Shown here: positions 7,789 through 15,155 of the stretch, one piece after another
Layout: the number at the start of each line of letters is the position of its first letter
Numbering within the stretch: the first letter of the stretch is position 1
Assembly (NCBI GenBank): GCA_035712345.1
Contig: DASTAY010000055.1
Location: 1-39,214, forward strand
Length of the DNA: 39,214 nucleotides
Direction: 5' to 3'
Source of the DNA: VRUE01 sp035712345
Lineage (GTDB): Bacteria > Actinomycetota > Thermoleophilia > Solirubrobacterales > 70-9
Notes under the pieces: model-generated
What the model saw: the letters and a program-made list of their open reading frames with translations, nothing else
Databases searched by the model: none
Told to the model about the DNA's origin: nothing
Program-made: the position numbers and the translations under genes

Positions 7789-8286
7789 ATGAAGGCGCTG
7801 ATGACGATGATCGCGGTGTGCGTGGGCCTGCTGATCGTGGGTTGCGGAGGGGGCAGCGACTCCTCCGAATCGACCGCCGCGAACAGCGAATCGAATGCGG
7901 CCGAAACCGGCGGCGAAAAGACCAAGCCCAAGGTGACGGTCCCCAAGGGCGCGCCGCCGAAGAAGCTCGAAGTGAAGGAAATCGAAGCAGGAAGCGGCGC
8001 CGAAGCGAAGTCCGGCGAAAAAGTGACCGTCCAGTACGTCGGCGTCGACTACAAGAACGGCAAGGAATTCGACTCGTCCTGGAGCCGCAACGAACCCTTC
8101 AGCTTCACGCTCGGCGCCGGTGAAGTGATCCCCGGCTGGGACCAGGGCGTCGAAGGGATGAAGGTCGGCGGCCGGCGCGAGCTGATCATCCCGCCCGAAC
8201 TCGCCTACGGCGAAGCCGGCGCGCCGCCGGCGATCGGTCCGAACGAAACGCTCGTGTTCGTGATCGACCTGCTTGAAGTCGGCTAG
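7789..8286 (+). CDS. FKBP-type peptidyl-prolyl isomerase lipoprotein
   Basis: 165 aa. Residues 1-19 form a lipoprotein signal peptide ending in the lipobox LIVGC (C19 is lipidated). Residues 20-60 are a low-complexity Ser/Glu/Lys linker. From about 75 an FKBP domain follows: GEKVTVQYVGVDYKNGKEFD, PFSFTLGAGEVIPGWDQGVE, GMKVGGRRELIIPPELAYGE and ETLVFVIDLLEV. The active-site aromatics and GWDQGV motif are intact. It would help folding of extracytoplasmic proteins at the membrane surface. Of 18 Glu codons 17 are GAA, in sharp contrast with the GAG-rich genes on both sides. It overlaps the next ORF by 14 nt. Confidence 0.95.
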   Translation: MKALMTMIAVCVGLLIVGCGGGSDSSESTAANSESNAAETGGEKTKPKVTVPKGAPPKKLEVKEIEAGSGAEAKSGEKVTVQYVGVDYKNGKEFDSSWSRNEPFSFTLGAGEVIPGWDQGVEGMKVGGRRELIIPPELAYGEAGAPPAIGPNETLVFVIDLLEVG

Positions 8287-9328
8287 AAAAGCCGTTCTCG
8301 CCGAGCGCCTCACGGCGCAGGGCCTCTCTGGACCGCCACTCTCCGACGCGCCCTCCGTCGCCGGGCGATTGCTCGCCGTCCAAGGGCAGGATCCGCGCGG
8401 GTTCAGGCTCGCGGTGCGGGCCAGGACCGAGGGCCTGACGGCCGCCGACGTCGAGCGCGCCTTGGCGGAGCGCGAGCTGCTCGTCACCTGGCTCAACCGC
8501 GGCACCCTGCACCTGGTCCGCAGCGAGGACTACCCGTTGCTGCAGGCGTTGACCACGCCGCCGTTGCTTACCTCCAGCACGCGGCGGCTGCGCCAGGAGG
8601 GAGTCAGCGAAGCAGATGCGGAGCGCGCCCTCGAGACGATCGAGCGCGCCATCGCCGACGAGGGCCCGCTGACCCGCATTCAGCTGCGCGAGCGGCTCGA
8701 CGCCGTCGGTGTGCGCACCGCGGGTCAGGCGCTGATCCACCTGCTCTTCCTCGCTGCCCTGCGTGGGGTGATCGTCCGCGGCCCCATGCTCGGCAAGCAG
8801 CACGCCTACGTCCTGGTGCGCGACTGGCTCGGCGAGCAGCGGCCGGTCGACCGCGAGAAGGCCCTGGCCGAGCTGGCGCGCCGCTATCTGATCGGTCATC
8901 AGCCGGCGAGCGACCGCGACCTCGCCAGGTGGGCCGGGCTGCCGTTGCGCGACGCCCGCGCCGGCCTGGCCGCGATCGGCCGCGAGATCGAGCCCGGGGA
9001 GGGCGGCCTGCTGCGACTCGCCAAACGGCCCAAGCCGGCGAAGCTCCCACCACCGCGCCTGCTCGGCGCCTTCGACCCGGTTCTGCTCGGCTGGGCCTCA
9101 CGCGAGGAGGTCCTCGGCCAGCATACCCGGCTCGTCACCGGGAACGGCATCTTCCATCCCTTCGCGATGGTCAAAGGCCGGGCCGTGGCCAAGTGGGGGT
9201 GGCCGGGCGGCAAGCTGAAGCTCGAGCCCTTGCAGCCCCTCTCGAAACCGGTGACGAAGGCGCTCGAAGCCGACGCCGCAGCGGTAGCGGGGTTCCTCGG
9301 CGGGCATGGTGATGCTCGGCGCGACTGA
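8273..9328 (+). CDS. Winged-helix DNA-binding protein of the AlkZ/HTH_42 family
   Basis: 351 aa from TTG 8273, overlapping the FKBP gene by 14 nt (coupled translation). It belongs to the tandem winged-helix family that includes the glycosylases AlkZ (Streptomyces) and YcaQ, which unhook interstrand crosslinks. The early motif AVQGQDPRGFRLAVRAR holds the Q-x-Q signature seen in the AlkZ catalytic region. WLNRGTLHLVRSEDYPLL is the conserved helix-strand that follows. The C-terminal third (LLGAFDPVLLGW, GIFHPFAMVKGRAVAKW) is the beta-barrel part. Probable repair of alkylated or crosslinked DNA; many close relatives are uncharacterised, so the reaction is inferred from the family. Confidence 0.8.
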   Translation: MKSARKAVLAERLTAQGLSGPPLSDAPSVAGRLLAVQGQDPRGFRLAVRARTEGLTAADVERALAERELLVTWLNRGTLHLVRSEDYPLLQALTTPPLLTSSTRRLRQEGVSEADAERALETIERAIADEGPLTRIQLRERLDAVGVRTAGQALIHLLFLAALRGVIVRGPMLGKQHAYVLVRDWLGEQRPVDREKALAELARRYLIGHQPASDRDLARWAGLPLRDARAGLAAIGREIEPGEGGLLRLAKRPKPAKLPPPRLLGAFDPVLLGWASREEVLGQHTRLVTGNGIFHPFAMVKGRAVAKWGWPGGKLKLEPLQPLSKPVTKALEADAAAVAGFLGGHGDARRD

Positions 9329-9383
9329 AACGATATAGGTACGAAGGTTTACTGACTTAAAAATTCCGGTACATTGCGCCCGG

Positions 9384-10058
9384 GTGAGTCGCATCGGGCA
9401 GATAGGGAGTGTCGTTGGCTTGGAGGAATTGAGCTGGCCTCTATTGGCTCTGGGCCTGTTGATGATCGGTATCGGTGTCGCCGTGCCCGGTACTCAGCCC
9501 GAGGCTGTGTCGGTTCTGATCCTTGCCGGCTCGTCGCTGAGTGCGATTGCGATTCTCTCGCCCATTTATCGCGAATTCGAAGTTGGGCTCACCAAACTTC
9601 GTTTTGCGCGTGTCGATACCGAGCCGCCTGCACCATGGATGGTCGCGAGGGCGGAGACCCTCGTCAGCATCGCGAGGTGGGCATCCGGAGATCCCGAGCT
9701 CGCCCGGAGCATCGTCGAGGACACGCTGAGCATGGTTCGGCAGGTTAGGCGCCGAATCCCGCGCGACGAGCGGGAAGTCATGAAGCTGAAGACGCTTGTG
9801 GCGCTGCTGGACAAAGCCGACCAGAAGCGCTCCTTGCTGCGGGGCGATGGCCGGGATAACAGCGCGTCGGGGGATACGGTGGCGACCCTCCAATCTGTCG
9901 ACTTCGAAGCCCGAATGGCATTCGCGCTGCGTTCCGAGTTTCGAATCAAAGAGGTCGCAGAGGTCATTGGCTGCTCGGAGGCCGAGGCGGAAGCACAGAT
10001 CGAGCGAGCCAAGGACGCAGTACGGACGAGCCTCTCAGCTGAGGATCGGGAACGATGA
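9384..10058 (+). CDS. Membrane-anchored protein with sigma-factor region-4-like C-terminus
   Basis: 224 aa. Two hydrophobic segments (about 17-35, WPLLALGLLMIGIGVAV, and 41-59) are followed by a long charged helical part. The C-terminal ~50 residues (DFEARMAFALRSEF, RIKEVAEVIGCSEAEAEAQI, ERAKDAVRTSL) look like a helix-turn-helix of sigma-70 region 4. No region 2 is seen, so it is not a normal ECF sigma factor. The GTG start at 9384 is assumed; TTG 9420 is possible. The stop overlaps the next start as ATGA, so the two proteins are made together, as in sigma/anti-sigma pairs. DNA here is visibly richer in A/T than the flanking genes, suggesting acquisition. Function unknown. Confidence 0.6.
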   Translation: MSRIGQIGSVVGLEELSWPLLALGLLMIGIGVAVPGTQPEAVSVLILAGSSLSAIAILSPIYREFEVGLTKLRFARVDTEPPAPWMVARAETLVSIARWASGDPELARSIVEDTLSMVRQVRRRIPRDEREVMKLKTLVALLDKADQKRSLLRGDGRDNSASGDTVATLQSVDFEARMAFALRSEFRIKEVAEVIGCSEAEAEAQIERAKDAVRTSLSAEDRER

Positions 10059-11110
10059 GCAAAGAGGGAGACCGGATCGACGAGCAGGTTCGTCTCGCCG
10101 TCGAAGCGCTACCTGACCTGCCGGTCCGGTGGGATCGGATCGAACGCAGAGCCCACCGCAGGGAGTGGATGGGTCTGGTCGCGCTGGTGCTGATCGGGTT
10201 GGCTCTGACGCTCGTACTCGCCACGGGGCTGTTGGCTGGGAAGTCCGCATTGGACCCGAGCTTCTCCCCACCGCTTCTGTCCCACGGAGGAGCCTCGGCC
10301 AGCTTCGACGAACCTGCATTTGGACATGGATTAACGCCACTCTCCAAATTCAGGGCAACCATCGCCCAAGCGGCTGGCAGGGCTGAAGCCCACGAAAAGA
10401 AAGAGCTTGGCTATGTCTTCAATGTTTCTCTCGACGGCGTGGACATGAGTCCAGGCTTCTCGCCACGGTGGCGAATCCGCCACCGTGGCAATGGACAATC
10501 GCTTCCCCTTGAAAGGTTCTCCCATCTCGAGATCGCACACTACGGGGGAGACACGAGCGAGGCCTTTACCGCGTGGATCGAGCAGCCCCCTCGCTCGGGG
10601 CAGTATGTGGTCGACTTCTCGTTGGTTTCACCGGACGGAATCGTGGTTGAAGACACGAGCGCCCCACTTCACGTGGTCACGCGCGGGTTGCTGCACAGAT
10701 ACTCGACTGCTACCTATTCGGCCGGGGTCCCCCGCGGTTGGCACGTCGACTACAACTACAGGCCTGAACCAGGACATCGATTCGTAACGAGGTTGGAGGG
10801 TCCCCACGGGATGTCCGTTTTGATCGACACGACGCCGAATGTCAGTGGTGACCCCGCGGACAGCGCCAGCACCTTAGAGGGTCTTTTCGAGAACGGCGGA
10901 GAACGCTACAAGCGCCTGACTTTCGCACGTAGGAACTTCGATGGACCCGCGTTCGAGTGGTCTTTCGAACTTGGTGAACACGTTTCTACGGATATCTTCT
11001 TCTATAGAGGCGGCGACGGGTACGCAGTCTTGGCGGAAAGCCCCGCGGATCGCTTCCGCGAAGCGCGGCTGATCGCGCGCGACGTTGCGCGGTCACTGCG
11101 GGGGGCCTAG
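10055..11110 (+). CDS. Single-pass membrane protein with PsbP-like extracytoplasmic C-terminal domain
   Basis: 351 aa. A cytoplasmic N-terminus of about 45 residues (DEQVRLAVEALPDLPVRWDR, basic patch RRAHRRE) is followed by one membrane span (about 48-66, MGLVALVLIGLALTLVLATG). An extracytoplasmic part follows with a beta-sandwich-like middle (150-215). The C-terminal domain (225-350, PRGWHVDYNYR, VLIDTTP, FEWSFEL, DGYAVLAESP) resembles PsbP/Mog1-like domains seen in actinobacterial membrane proteins. Position and topology are those of an anti-sigma partner for the preceding gene (start/stop ATGA overlap), but no zinc anti-sigma motif is present. Function is inferred only from context. A 12-bp perfect hairpin lies inside the coding sequence. 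Confidence 0.55.
   Translation: MSKEGDRIDEQVRLAVEALPDLPVRWDRIERRAHRREWMGLVALVLIGLALTLVLATGLLAGKSALDPSFSPPLLSHGGASASFDEPAFGHGLTPLSKFRATIAQAAGRAEAHEKKELGYVFNVSLDGVDMSPGFSPRWRIRHRGNGQSLPLERFSHLEIAHYGGDTSEAFTAWIEQPPRSGQYVVDFSLVSPDGIVVEDTSAPLHVVTRGLLHRYSTATYSAGVPRGWHVDYNYRPEPGHRFVTRLEGPHGMSVLIDTTPNVSGDPADSASTLEGLFENGGERYKRLTFARRNFDGPAFEWSFELGEHVSTDIFFYRGGDGYAVLAESPADRFREARLIARDVARSLRGA
10462..10489. repeat. Perfect 12-bp inverted repeat inside a coding region
   Basis: GCCACGGTGGCG-AATC-CGCCACCGTGGC, 12-bp arms and a 4-nt loop, lies in frame inside the membrane protein gene (encoding the RWRIRHRG region). It would form a very stable mRNA hairpin. Confidence 0.7.
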
Positions 11111-11137
11111 ATGGCGATCTTCCTTTCCGAGCCAGCG

Positions 11138-11156
11138 CGAAGCTACCCCAGCTTCG
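11138..11156. terminator. Bidirectional terminator candidate between converging genes
   Basis: CGAAGCT-ACCCC-AGCTTCG (7-bp stem, 5-nt loop) overlaps the last codons of glyS and lies 28 nt past the membrane protein stop. Suited to ending both convergent transcripts. Confidence 0.45.
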
Positions 11157-12531
11157 GGCTGCGCCAGGGCTGCGCGATGCGGTCCGCCAGGTTTCCGGCG
11201 AGGCCGTCGATCGGGACCCGGGACTGCTCGAGTGAGTCGCGGTCGCGCAGGGTGACGGTGTCGTCGTCCATCGTCTGGTGGTCGACGGTGATTCCCCAGG
11301 GGGTGCCGATCTCGTCCTGGCGGCGGTAGCGCTTGCCGATCGAGCCGCCCTCGTCGAACTCGGCGGGCACGCGGCGGCGCACCTGCTCGAAGACCTCGCG
11401 CGCCTTCTCCGGCAGGCCGTCCTTGGAGACAAGCGGCAGGACCGCTGCCTTGACCGGCGCGAGGCGGGGGTGGAGGCGCAGCACGGTGCGCCGGCGGCCC
11501 TCGACCTCCTCGACCTCGTAGGAGTCGACGAGGAAGGCAAGGGTGGCGCGGTCGGCGCCGGCGGCCGGCTCGATCACGTGCGGGACGTAGCGCTCCTTGG
11601 TCTGCTGGTCGAAGTACTCGAGCTTCTCGCCGCTGAACTTGGCGTGCTGTGTGAGGTCGAAGTTGCCGCGGTTGGCGATCCCCTCGAGCTCCGACCAGCC
11701 GATCGGGAAGAGGTACTCGATGTCGCTCGTCGCCGAGGAATAGTGCGAGAGCTCGTCGGCGCCGTGGGCGCGCACGCGCAGCAGGTCTGGCCGGATGCCG
11801 AGCTCGGTGTACCAGCGCTCGCGCTCCTCCATCCATGCCCGGTGCCACCTTTCGGCATCGGTGGGTGGGACGAAGAACTCCATCTCCATCTGCTCGAACT
11901 CGCGCGTGCGGAAGATGAAGTTGCCCGGGGTGATCTCGTTGCGGAAGGACTTGCCGATCTGGGCGATCCCGAAGGGCGGCTTCTTGCGGGCGAAGCCGAG
12001 CACGTTCTTGAAGTTGATGAAGATGCCCTGCGCGGTCTCCGGCCGCAGGTAGACCTCCGAGCCCTCGCCGGCGACGGGGCCGATGTGGGTCTCGAACATC
12101 AGGTTGAACTGGCGCGGCTCGGAGAGCTCGCCGCCGCACTCCGGACAGCGCAGCTCCGCCTCAGGGTCGCCCCCTTCGGCTTCGACCGCCTCGCGCAGAT
12201 GGTCCTCGCGCCAGCGGCGCTTGCACTTGCCCAGGCACTGCACGAGCGGGTCGGTGAAGCCCTCCAGGTGGCCCGAGGCCTCCCAGACCCGCGGGTGCTG
12301 GAGGATCGCCGAGTCGAGCGCGACGATGTCGTCGCGGTCCTGCAGCATCGCCCGCCACCACTCGGCCTTGACGTTGTTCTTGAGGAGCACGCCGTAGTGG
12401 CCGTAGTCGTAGGTCGAGCCGAGGCCGCCGTAGATCTCGGACGACGGGAAGACGAAGCCGCGCCGTTTGCAGAGTGCGACGATCTCCTCCATCGTGGTCT
12501 CGGTCCTGGTCTCCTGCCCCGCGTCGGCCAT
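11143..12531 (-). CDS. glyS: Glycyl-tRNA synthetase, dimeric class II type
   Basis: 462 aa. Charges tRNA-Gly with glycine. This is the alpha2 (eukaryote/actinobacterial-like) form: motif 1 area RGFVFPSSEIYGGLGSTYDY, motif 2 GKSFRNEITPGNFIFRTREF, then EFEQMEMEFF. A class II anticodon-binding domain occupies the C-terminus (LHPRLAPVKAAVLPL, GKRYRRQDEIGTPWGITVD). A zinc-binding insert CLGKCKRR...CPECG is present. I start at ATG 12531 because the earlier ATG 12570 would overlap the divergent fmdB start, and a TACGGT -10 box lies 6 nt before 12531, giving a leaderless transcript. Divergent to fmdB. Confidence 0.95.
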   Translation of the reverse strand: MADAGQETRTETTMEEIVALCKRRGFVFPSSEIYGGLGSTYDYGHYGVLLKNNVKAEWWRAMLQDRDDIVALDSAILQHPRVWEASGHLEGFTDPLVQCLGKCKRRWREDHLREAVEAEGGDPEAELRCPECGGELSEPRQFNLMFETHIGPVAGEGSEVYLRPETAQGIFINFKNVLGFARKKPPFGIAQIGKSFRNEITPGNFIFRTREFEQMEMEFFVPPTDAERWHRAWMEERERWYTELGIRPDLLRVRAHGADELSHYSSATSDIEYLFPIGWSELEGIANRGNFDLTQHAKFSGEKLEYFDQQTKERYVPHVIEPAAGADRATLAFLVDSYEVEEVEGRRRTVLRLHPRLAPVKAAVLPLVSKDGLPEKAREVFEQVRRRVPAEFDEGGSIGKRYRRQDEIGTPWGITVDHQTMDDDTVTLRDRDSLEQSRVPIDGLAGNLADRIAQPWRSPKLG

Positions 12532-12537
12532 GGCGGA

Positions 12538-12557
12538 ACCGTATCGGCTGCGATAAT
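12538..12557. promoter_or_regulatory. Compact divergent promoter of glyS and fmdB
   Basis: Only 37 nt separate the two start codons. On the minus strand TACGGT (12543-12538) lies 6 nt before the glyS ATG. On the plus strand GATAAT (12552-12557) lies 11 nt before the fmdB ATG. Neither gene has a clear Shine-Dalgarno, so both are probably leaderless, and the two -35 regions would overlap the opposite gene. Confidence 0.45.
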
Positions 12558-12568
12558 CCGCCCGCGCC

Positions 12569-12868
12569 ATGCCGATCTACGAGTACAAATGCACCAACGG
12601 CCACGTCTTCGACGTGATCCAGAAGATGAGCGATGAGCCGCTGACCGAGTGCCAGGAGTGCGGCGCTGCGGCCGAGCGCGTCCTGCACCCGGTCGCAATC
12701 CACTTCAAGGGCTCCGGCTTCCACAACACCGACTACGGCAAGAAGAAGACCGGCGCCTCCTCCGGCGGCAGCGAGAGCAATGACTCGGGGGGCGAGTCAA
12801 AGAGCTCCGACTCGAGCTCCTCGGAGAGCAAGTCGAGCGACAAGGCCACCGCCAAGACTGGCGACTGA
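12569..12868 (+). CDS. FmdB family putative regulatory zinc-ribbon protein
   Basis: 99 aa. MPIYEYKCTNGHVFDVIQ and LTECQECGAAAERVL form the FmdB zinc ribbon, using C8, H12-like and C-x2-C ligands. After the ribbon the chain is a low-complexity Ser/Lys/Glu/Gly tail from about residue 60, typical for the family. Named after a putative regulator of formamidase expression in Methylophilus; the actual role in actinobacteria is not established. It converges on the LCP gene, with a large palindrome between the stops. Confidence 0.9.
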   Translation: MPIYEYKCTNGHVFDVIQKMSDEPLTECQECGAAAERVLHPVAIHFKGSGFHNTDYGKKKTGASSGGSESNDSGGESKSSDSSSSESKSSDKATAKTGD

Positions 12869-12871
12869 ACC

Positions 12872-12897
12872 ATTTACCCCCGGATCCGGGGGTAAAT
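12872..12897. terminator. 26-bp perfect palindrome, bidirectional terminator
   Basis: ATTTACCCCCGGA is followed immediately by its exact reverse complement. It lies 4 nt past the fmdB stop and 9 nt past the LCP stop, filling the 37-nt convergent gap. The A/T-rich outer ends give a short U-run on either strand. Confidence 0.8.
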
Positions 12898-12905
12898 CGA
12901 CCCAC

Positions 12906-14135
12906 TCAGCCCATCAGCTTCTTGACCGCCCGGCGCCGCTCGGAGTCCGGCACTTCGATCGAGCCGTCCGGGCCCGGCGAGCAGCCGGAGTTGGCCCCCG
13001 AGCAGAGCACGTCGGCTTCGCTTTCGCCGCCGATCGCCGCCGAGAGGATCAGCTGGGGCATCGTGAAGAAGCCCATGTCGCTGACGAAGGCCTTCGGCGC
13101 GTCCCAGCCGATGATCGGGCCCTTGACGAAGTTGTAGGGGATGCGGAGCGGGTCGGTGAGGCGGTCCTTGATCCCGGCGATCACCGCCTGCTGGGCCTTC
13201 TCGCGGTCGAGGTCTTCGTAGCCGAGCGTGTAGGCGCTCTTGCCGGGGCCGGGGCATTCGCTCGGCTCGCGGATGCGCGAGTAGATCAGCGCTTCTTCGC
13301 CGTCGAGGGTGTTCTCGCCCTTGCCGAGGCGCAGGGTGAAGCCGCCCTGGCCGCCGCCGGCGCCGCCGGAGATGTCGGCGCAGATCTTGTGCGGCACGTC
13401 GACCGTGACCCCGCCGACCGCGTCGATCAGGTCTTCGAAGCCGGTGAAGTCGACGATCGCCACATGGTCGACTTCGATGTCGAGGAAGTCTTCGACCGCT
13501 TCGATCTGCGCCGCGGCGCCGCCGAAGGCGAAGGCGGCGTTGATCTTCTGCGGGCTCTGGCCGGGGATTTCGGCGTAGCTGTCGCGCGGGATCGAGAGTT
13601 TGCGGAAGGCGCCCCCGCCGGCGCGGATCAGCATCAGCGTGTCGGCGCGGAATTCCCCCTGCGAGCAGTGCCCGTGCGGCGAGTCGCCGTGGGACTGCTG
13701 TTCGAAGCATTCCTGCGAGGGCGCGGCGCCCGGCTCCTTGGTGTCGGGCGGGCGGGCGTCGGTGCCGAGCACGAGGATGGTCTGCGCGGAGGGCAGCAGG
13801 AAAGGGTTGCCGTGCAACTTCGACTTCGCTTCACCGGAGAGCTTGAAGGCCTGCAGCTGGGCGGAGACGGCGAAGGCGAGGAAGCTGAGCACGATCCAGC
13901 CGAGCGCGGCGACGCCGGCCCATTTCAGCGCCCGGCGCAGGCCGGGGCGGGGTCGTCGTGGTCCGCGTTCGCGCCCGGGCAGATGCGGCCGCCCCGGCAG
14001 CTTCGGCGCGTGCCAGTCGCGTTCGCGCAGCCCCGTGAGGTCGGGCTTGCGGAAGCGCGAGAAGAGCCCCCGCCGGGCTCGGTAGATCTTGTAGTCGGGC
14101 GGTCCCTGCGGCCGCTGCTCGTCGTCGTTGCCCAT
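12906..14135 (-). CDS. LytR-CpsA-Psr (LCP) family cell-wall glycopolymer ligase
   Basis: 409 aa, from ATG 14135 with GGAG 6 nt upstream; the frame stays open further upstream but only opposite the ROK gene. A long basic, proline-rich cytoplasmic N-terminus (1-70) is followed by one membrane span (about 71-92). The extracytoplasmic LCP domain shows TILVLGTDARPP, EFRADTLMLIR, RKLSIPRDSYAEIPG, KINAAFAFGG, DHVAIVDFTGFEDLIDAVGG and IYSRIRE, including the arginines and aspartates that bind the pyrophosphate of the lipid-linked donor. These enzymes attach teichoic acid, arabinogalactan or capsule to peptidoglycan. An unusual Cys-containing insert (SQECF, HGHCSQG) lies early in the domain. Confidence 0.93.
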   Translation of the reverse strand: MGNDDEQRPQGPPDYKIYRARRGLFSRFRKPDLTGLRERDWHAPKLPGRPHLPGRERGPRRPRPGLRRALKWAGVAALGWIVLSFLAFAVSAQLQAFKLSGEAKSKLHGNPFLLPSAQTILVLGTDARPPDTKEPGAAPSQECFEQQSHGDSPHGHCSQGEFRADTLMLIRAGGGAFRKLSIPRDSYAEIPGQSPQKINAAFAFGGAAAQIEAVEDFLDIEVDHVAIVDFTGFEDLIDAVGGVTVDVPHKICADISGGAGGGQGGFTLRLGKGENTLDGEEALIYSRIREPSECPGPGKSAYTLGYEDLDREKAQQAVIAGIKDRLTDPLRIPYNFVKGPIIGWDAPKAFVSDMGFFTMPQLILSAAIGGESEADVLCSGANSGCSPGPDGSIEVPDSERRRAVKKLMG

Positions 14136-14195
14136 GAAAGACTCCGGAATCATGCCGATGCCGACGGTCGCCCGCGACGAGGGTCCCAGCCAGAG

Positions 14196-15155
14196 ATGAG
14201 CCAGCCCGAGGCGATCGGCGTCGACCTGGGCGGCACCAAGATGCTGCTCGGCGTGCTCGACGGCGACTCCAAGACCGTCTGGGAGAGCCGCGAGCGCTCC
14301 GCCGGGGAGAGCGAGGACGAGCTGGTCGAGCTGCTCGTGCGCGAGGTCGAAGAGGCGCGCGCCCAGCGGCCCGGCGTGAAGACGGTTGGGATGGGGATCC
14401 CGGCGACGATCGACCACGACAGGGGCCTCGCCGTCGCCGCCGTCAACCTGCCGATCGAAAACCTGCCGATCCGCGACCTGGTCGTCGAGCGCACCGGGCT
14501 GCCGGCCTTCGTCGACAACGACGCCAACGTCGCCGCCCTCGCCGAGCACCACTTCGGCGCCGCCAAGGGCACCGAGAACGCGGTGATGTTGACGATCGGT
14601 ACCGGGATCGGCGGCGGCCTGATCCTCGGCGGCGAGATCTACCGCGGCTCGACCGGCGCCGGCGCCGAGCTCGGCCACGTCGCGATCCAGATGGACGGCC
14701 CCGCCTGCCAGGGCAACTGCCCCAACCGCGGCTGCGTCGAGGCGCTCGCCTCCGGCACGGCGCTCGGCCGCGAAGCGCTGGCCGCGGCGGAAAGCCAGCC
14801 GGAGTCGGCGCTCGGCAGGCTGCTGGCCGAGGGAAAGCCGGTCGACGGCAGGGCGGCGACGATCGCCGCCCAGGAGGGCGACAGGACGGCGATCGAGGTC
14901 TTCGAGCTGATCGGCAGTCGCCTCGGCGTCGCCCTTGCCAGCTTCGCCAACGTCTTCGAGCCCGAAGTGATCGTGGTCGGCGGCGGCGTGATCGCCGCCG
15001 GCGACCTGCTGCTCGACCCGGCCCGCCGAGAGCTCGAGTCGCGGGCCCTGCGGCCGATGAACCGGACCCCGGTGGTGCCGGCCGAGCTGGGCGCCGACGC
15101 GGGGATGATCGGCGCCGCCGCGATGGCGCGGATCGAACTGGAACGGGAAGGCTGA
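14196..15155 (+). CDS. ROK family glucokinase
   Basis: 319 aa. Phosphorylates glucose (or a related hexose) with ATP in the cytoplasm. IGVDLGGTKMLLGVLD is the N-terminal phosphate-binding motif. PAFVDNDANVAALAEHHFGA carries the catalytic Asp. GTGIGGGLILGGEIYRGSTG is the second ATP motif. ELGHVAIQ with the zinc-binding cluster CQGNCPNRGCVE (consensus CxCGxxGCxE, here with one extra residue in the first gap) marks the ROK family. ATG 14196 is used, 60 nt from the divergent LCP start; the longer upstream frame is antisense to the LCP gene. The stop overlaps the rsmI start by 1 nt. Confidence 0.9.
   Translation: MSQPEAIGVDLGGTKMLLGVLDGDSKTVWESRERSAGESEDELVELLVREVEEARAQRPGVKTVGMGIPATIDHDRGLAVAAVNLPIENLPIRDLVVERTGLPAFVDNDANVAALAEHHFGAAKGTENAVMLTIGTGIGGGLILGGEIYRGSTGAGAELGHVAIQMDGPACQGNCPNRGCVEALASGTALGREALAAAESQPESALGRLLAEGKPVDGRAATIAAQEGDRTAIEVFELIGSRLGVALASFANVFEPEVIVVGGGVIAAGDLLLDPARRELESRALRPMNRTPVVPAELGADAGMIGAAAMARIELEREG

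Noticed and set aside
12780..14195. Long plus-strand open frame running into the ROK kinase
   Set aside because: It is antisense to the LCP gene, has no recognisable domain before MSQPEAIGVDLGGTK, and reflects high GC content. The ROK gene starts at 14196.
14136..14678. N-terminal extension of the LCP frame opposite the ROK gene
   Set aside because: Antisense to a clear kinase. ATG 14135 has a proper Shine-Dalgarno and a sensible cytoplasmic N-terminus follows.
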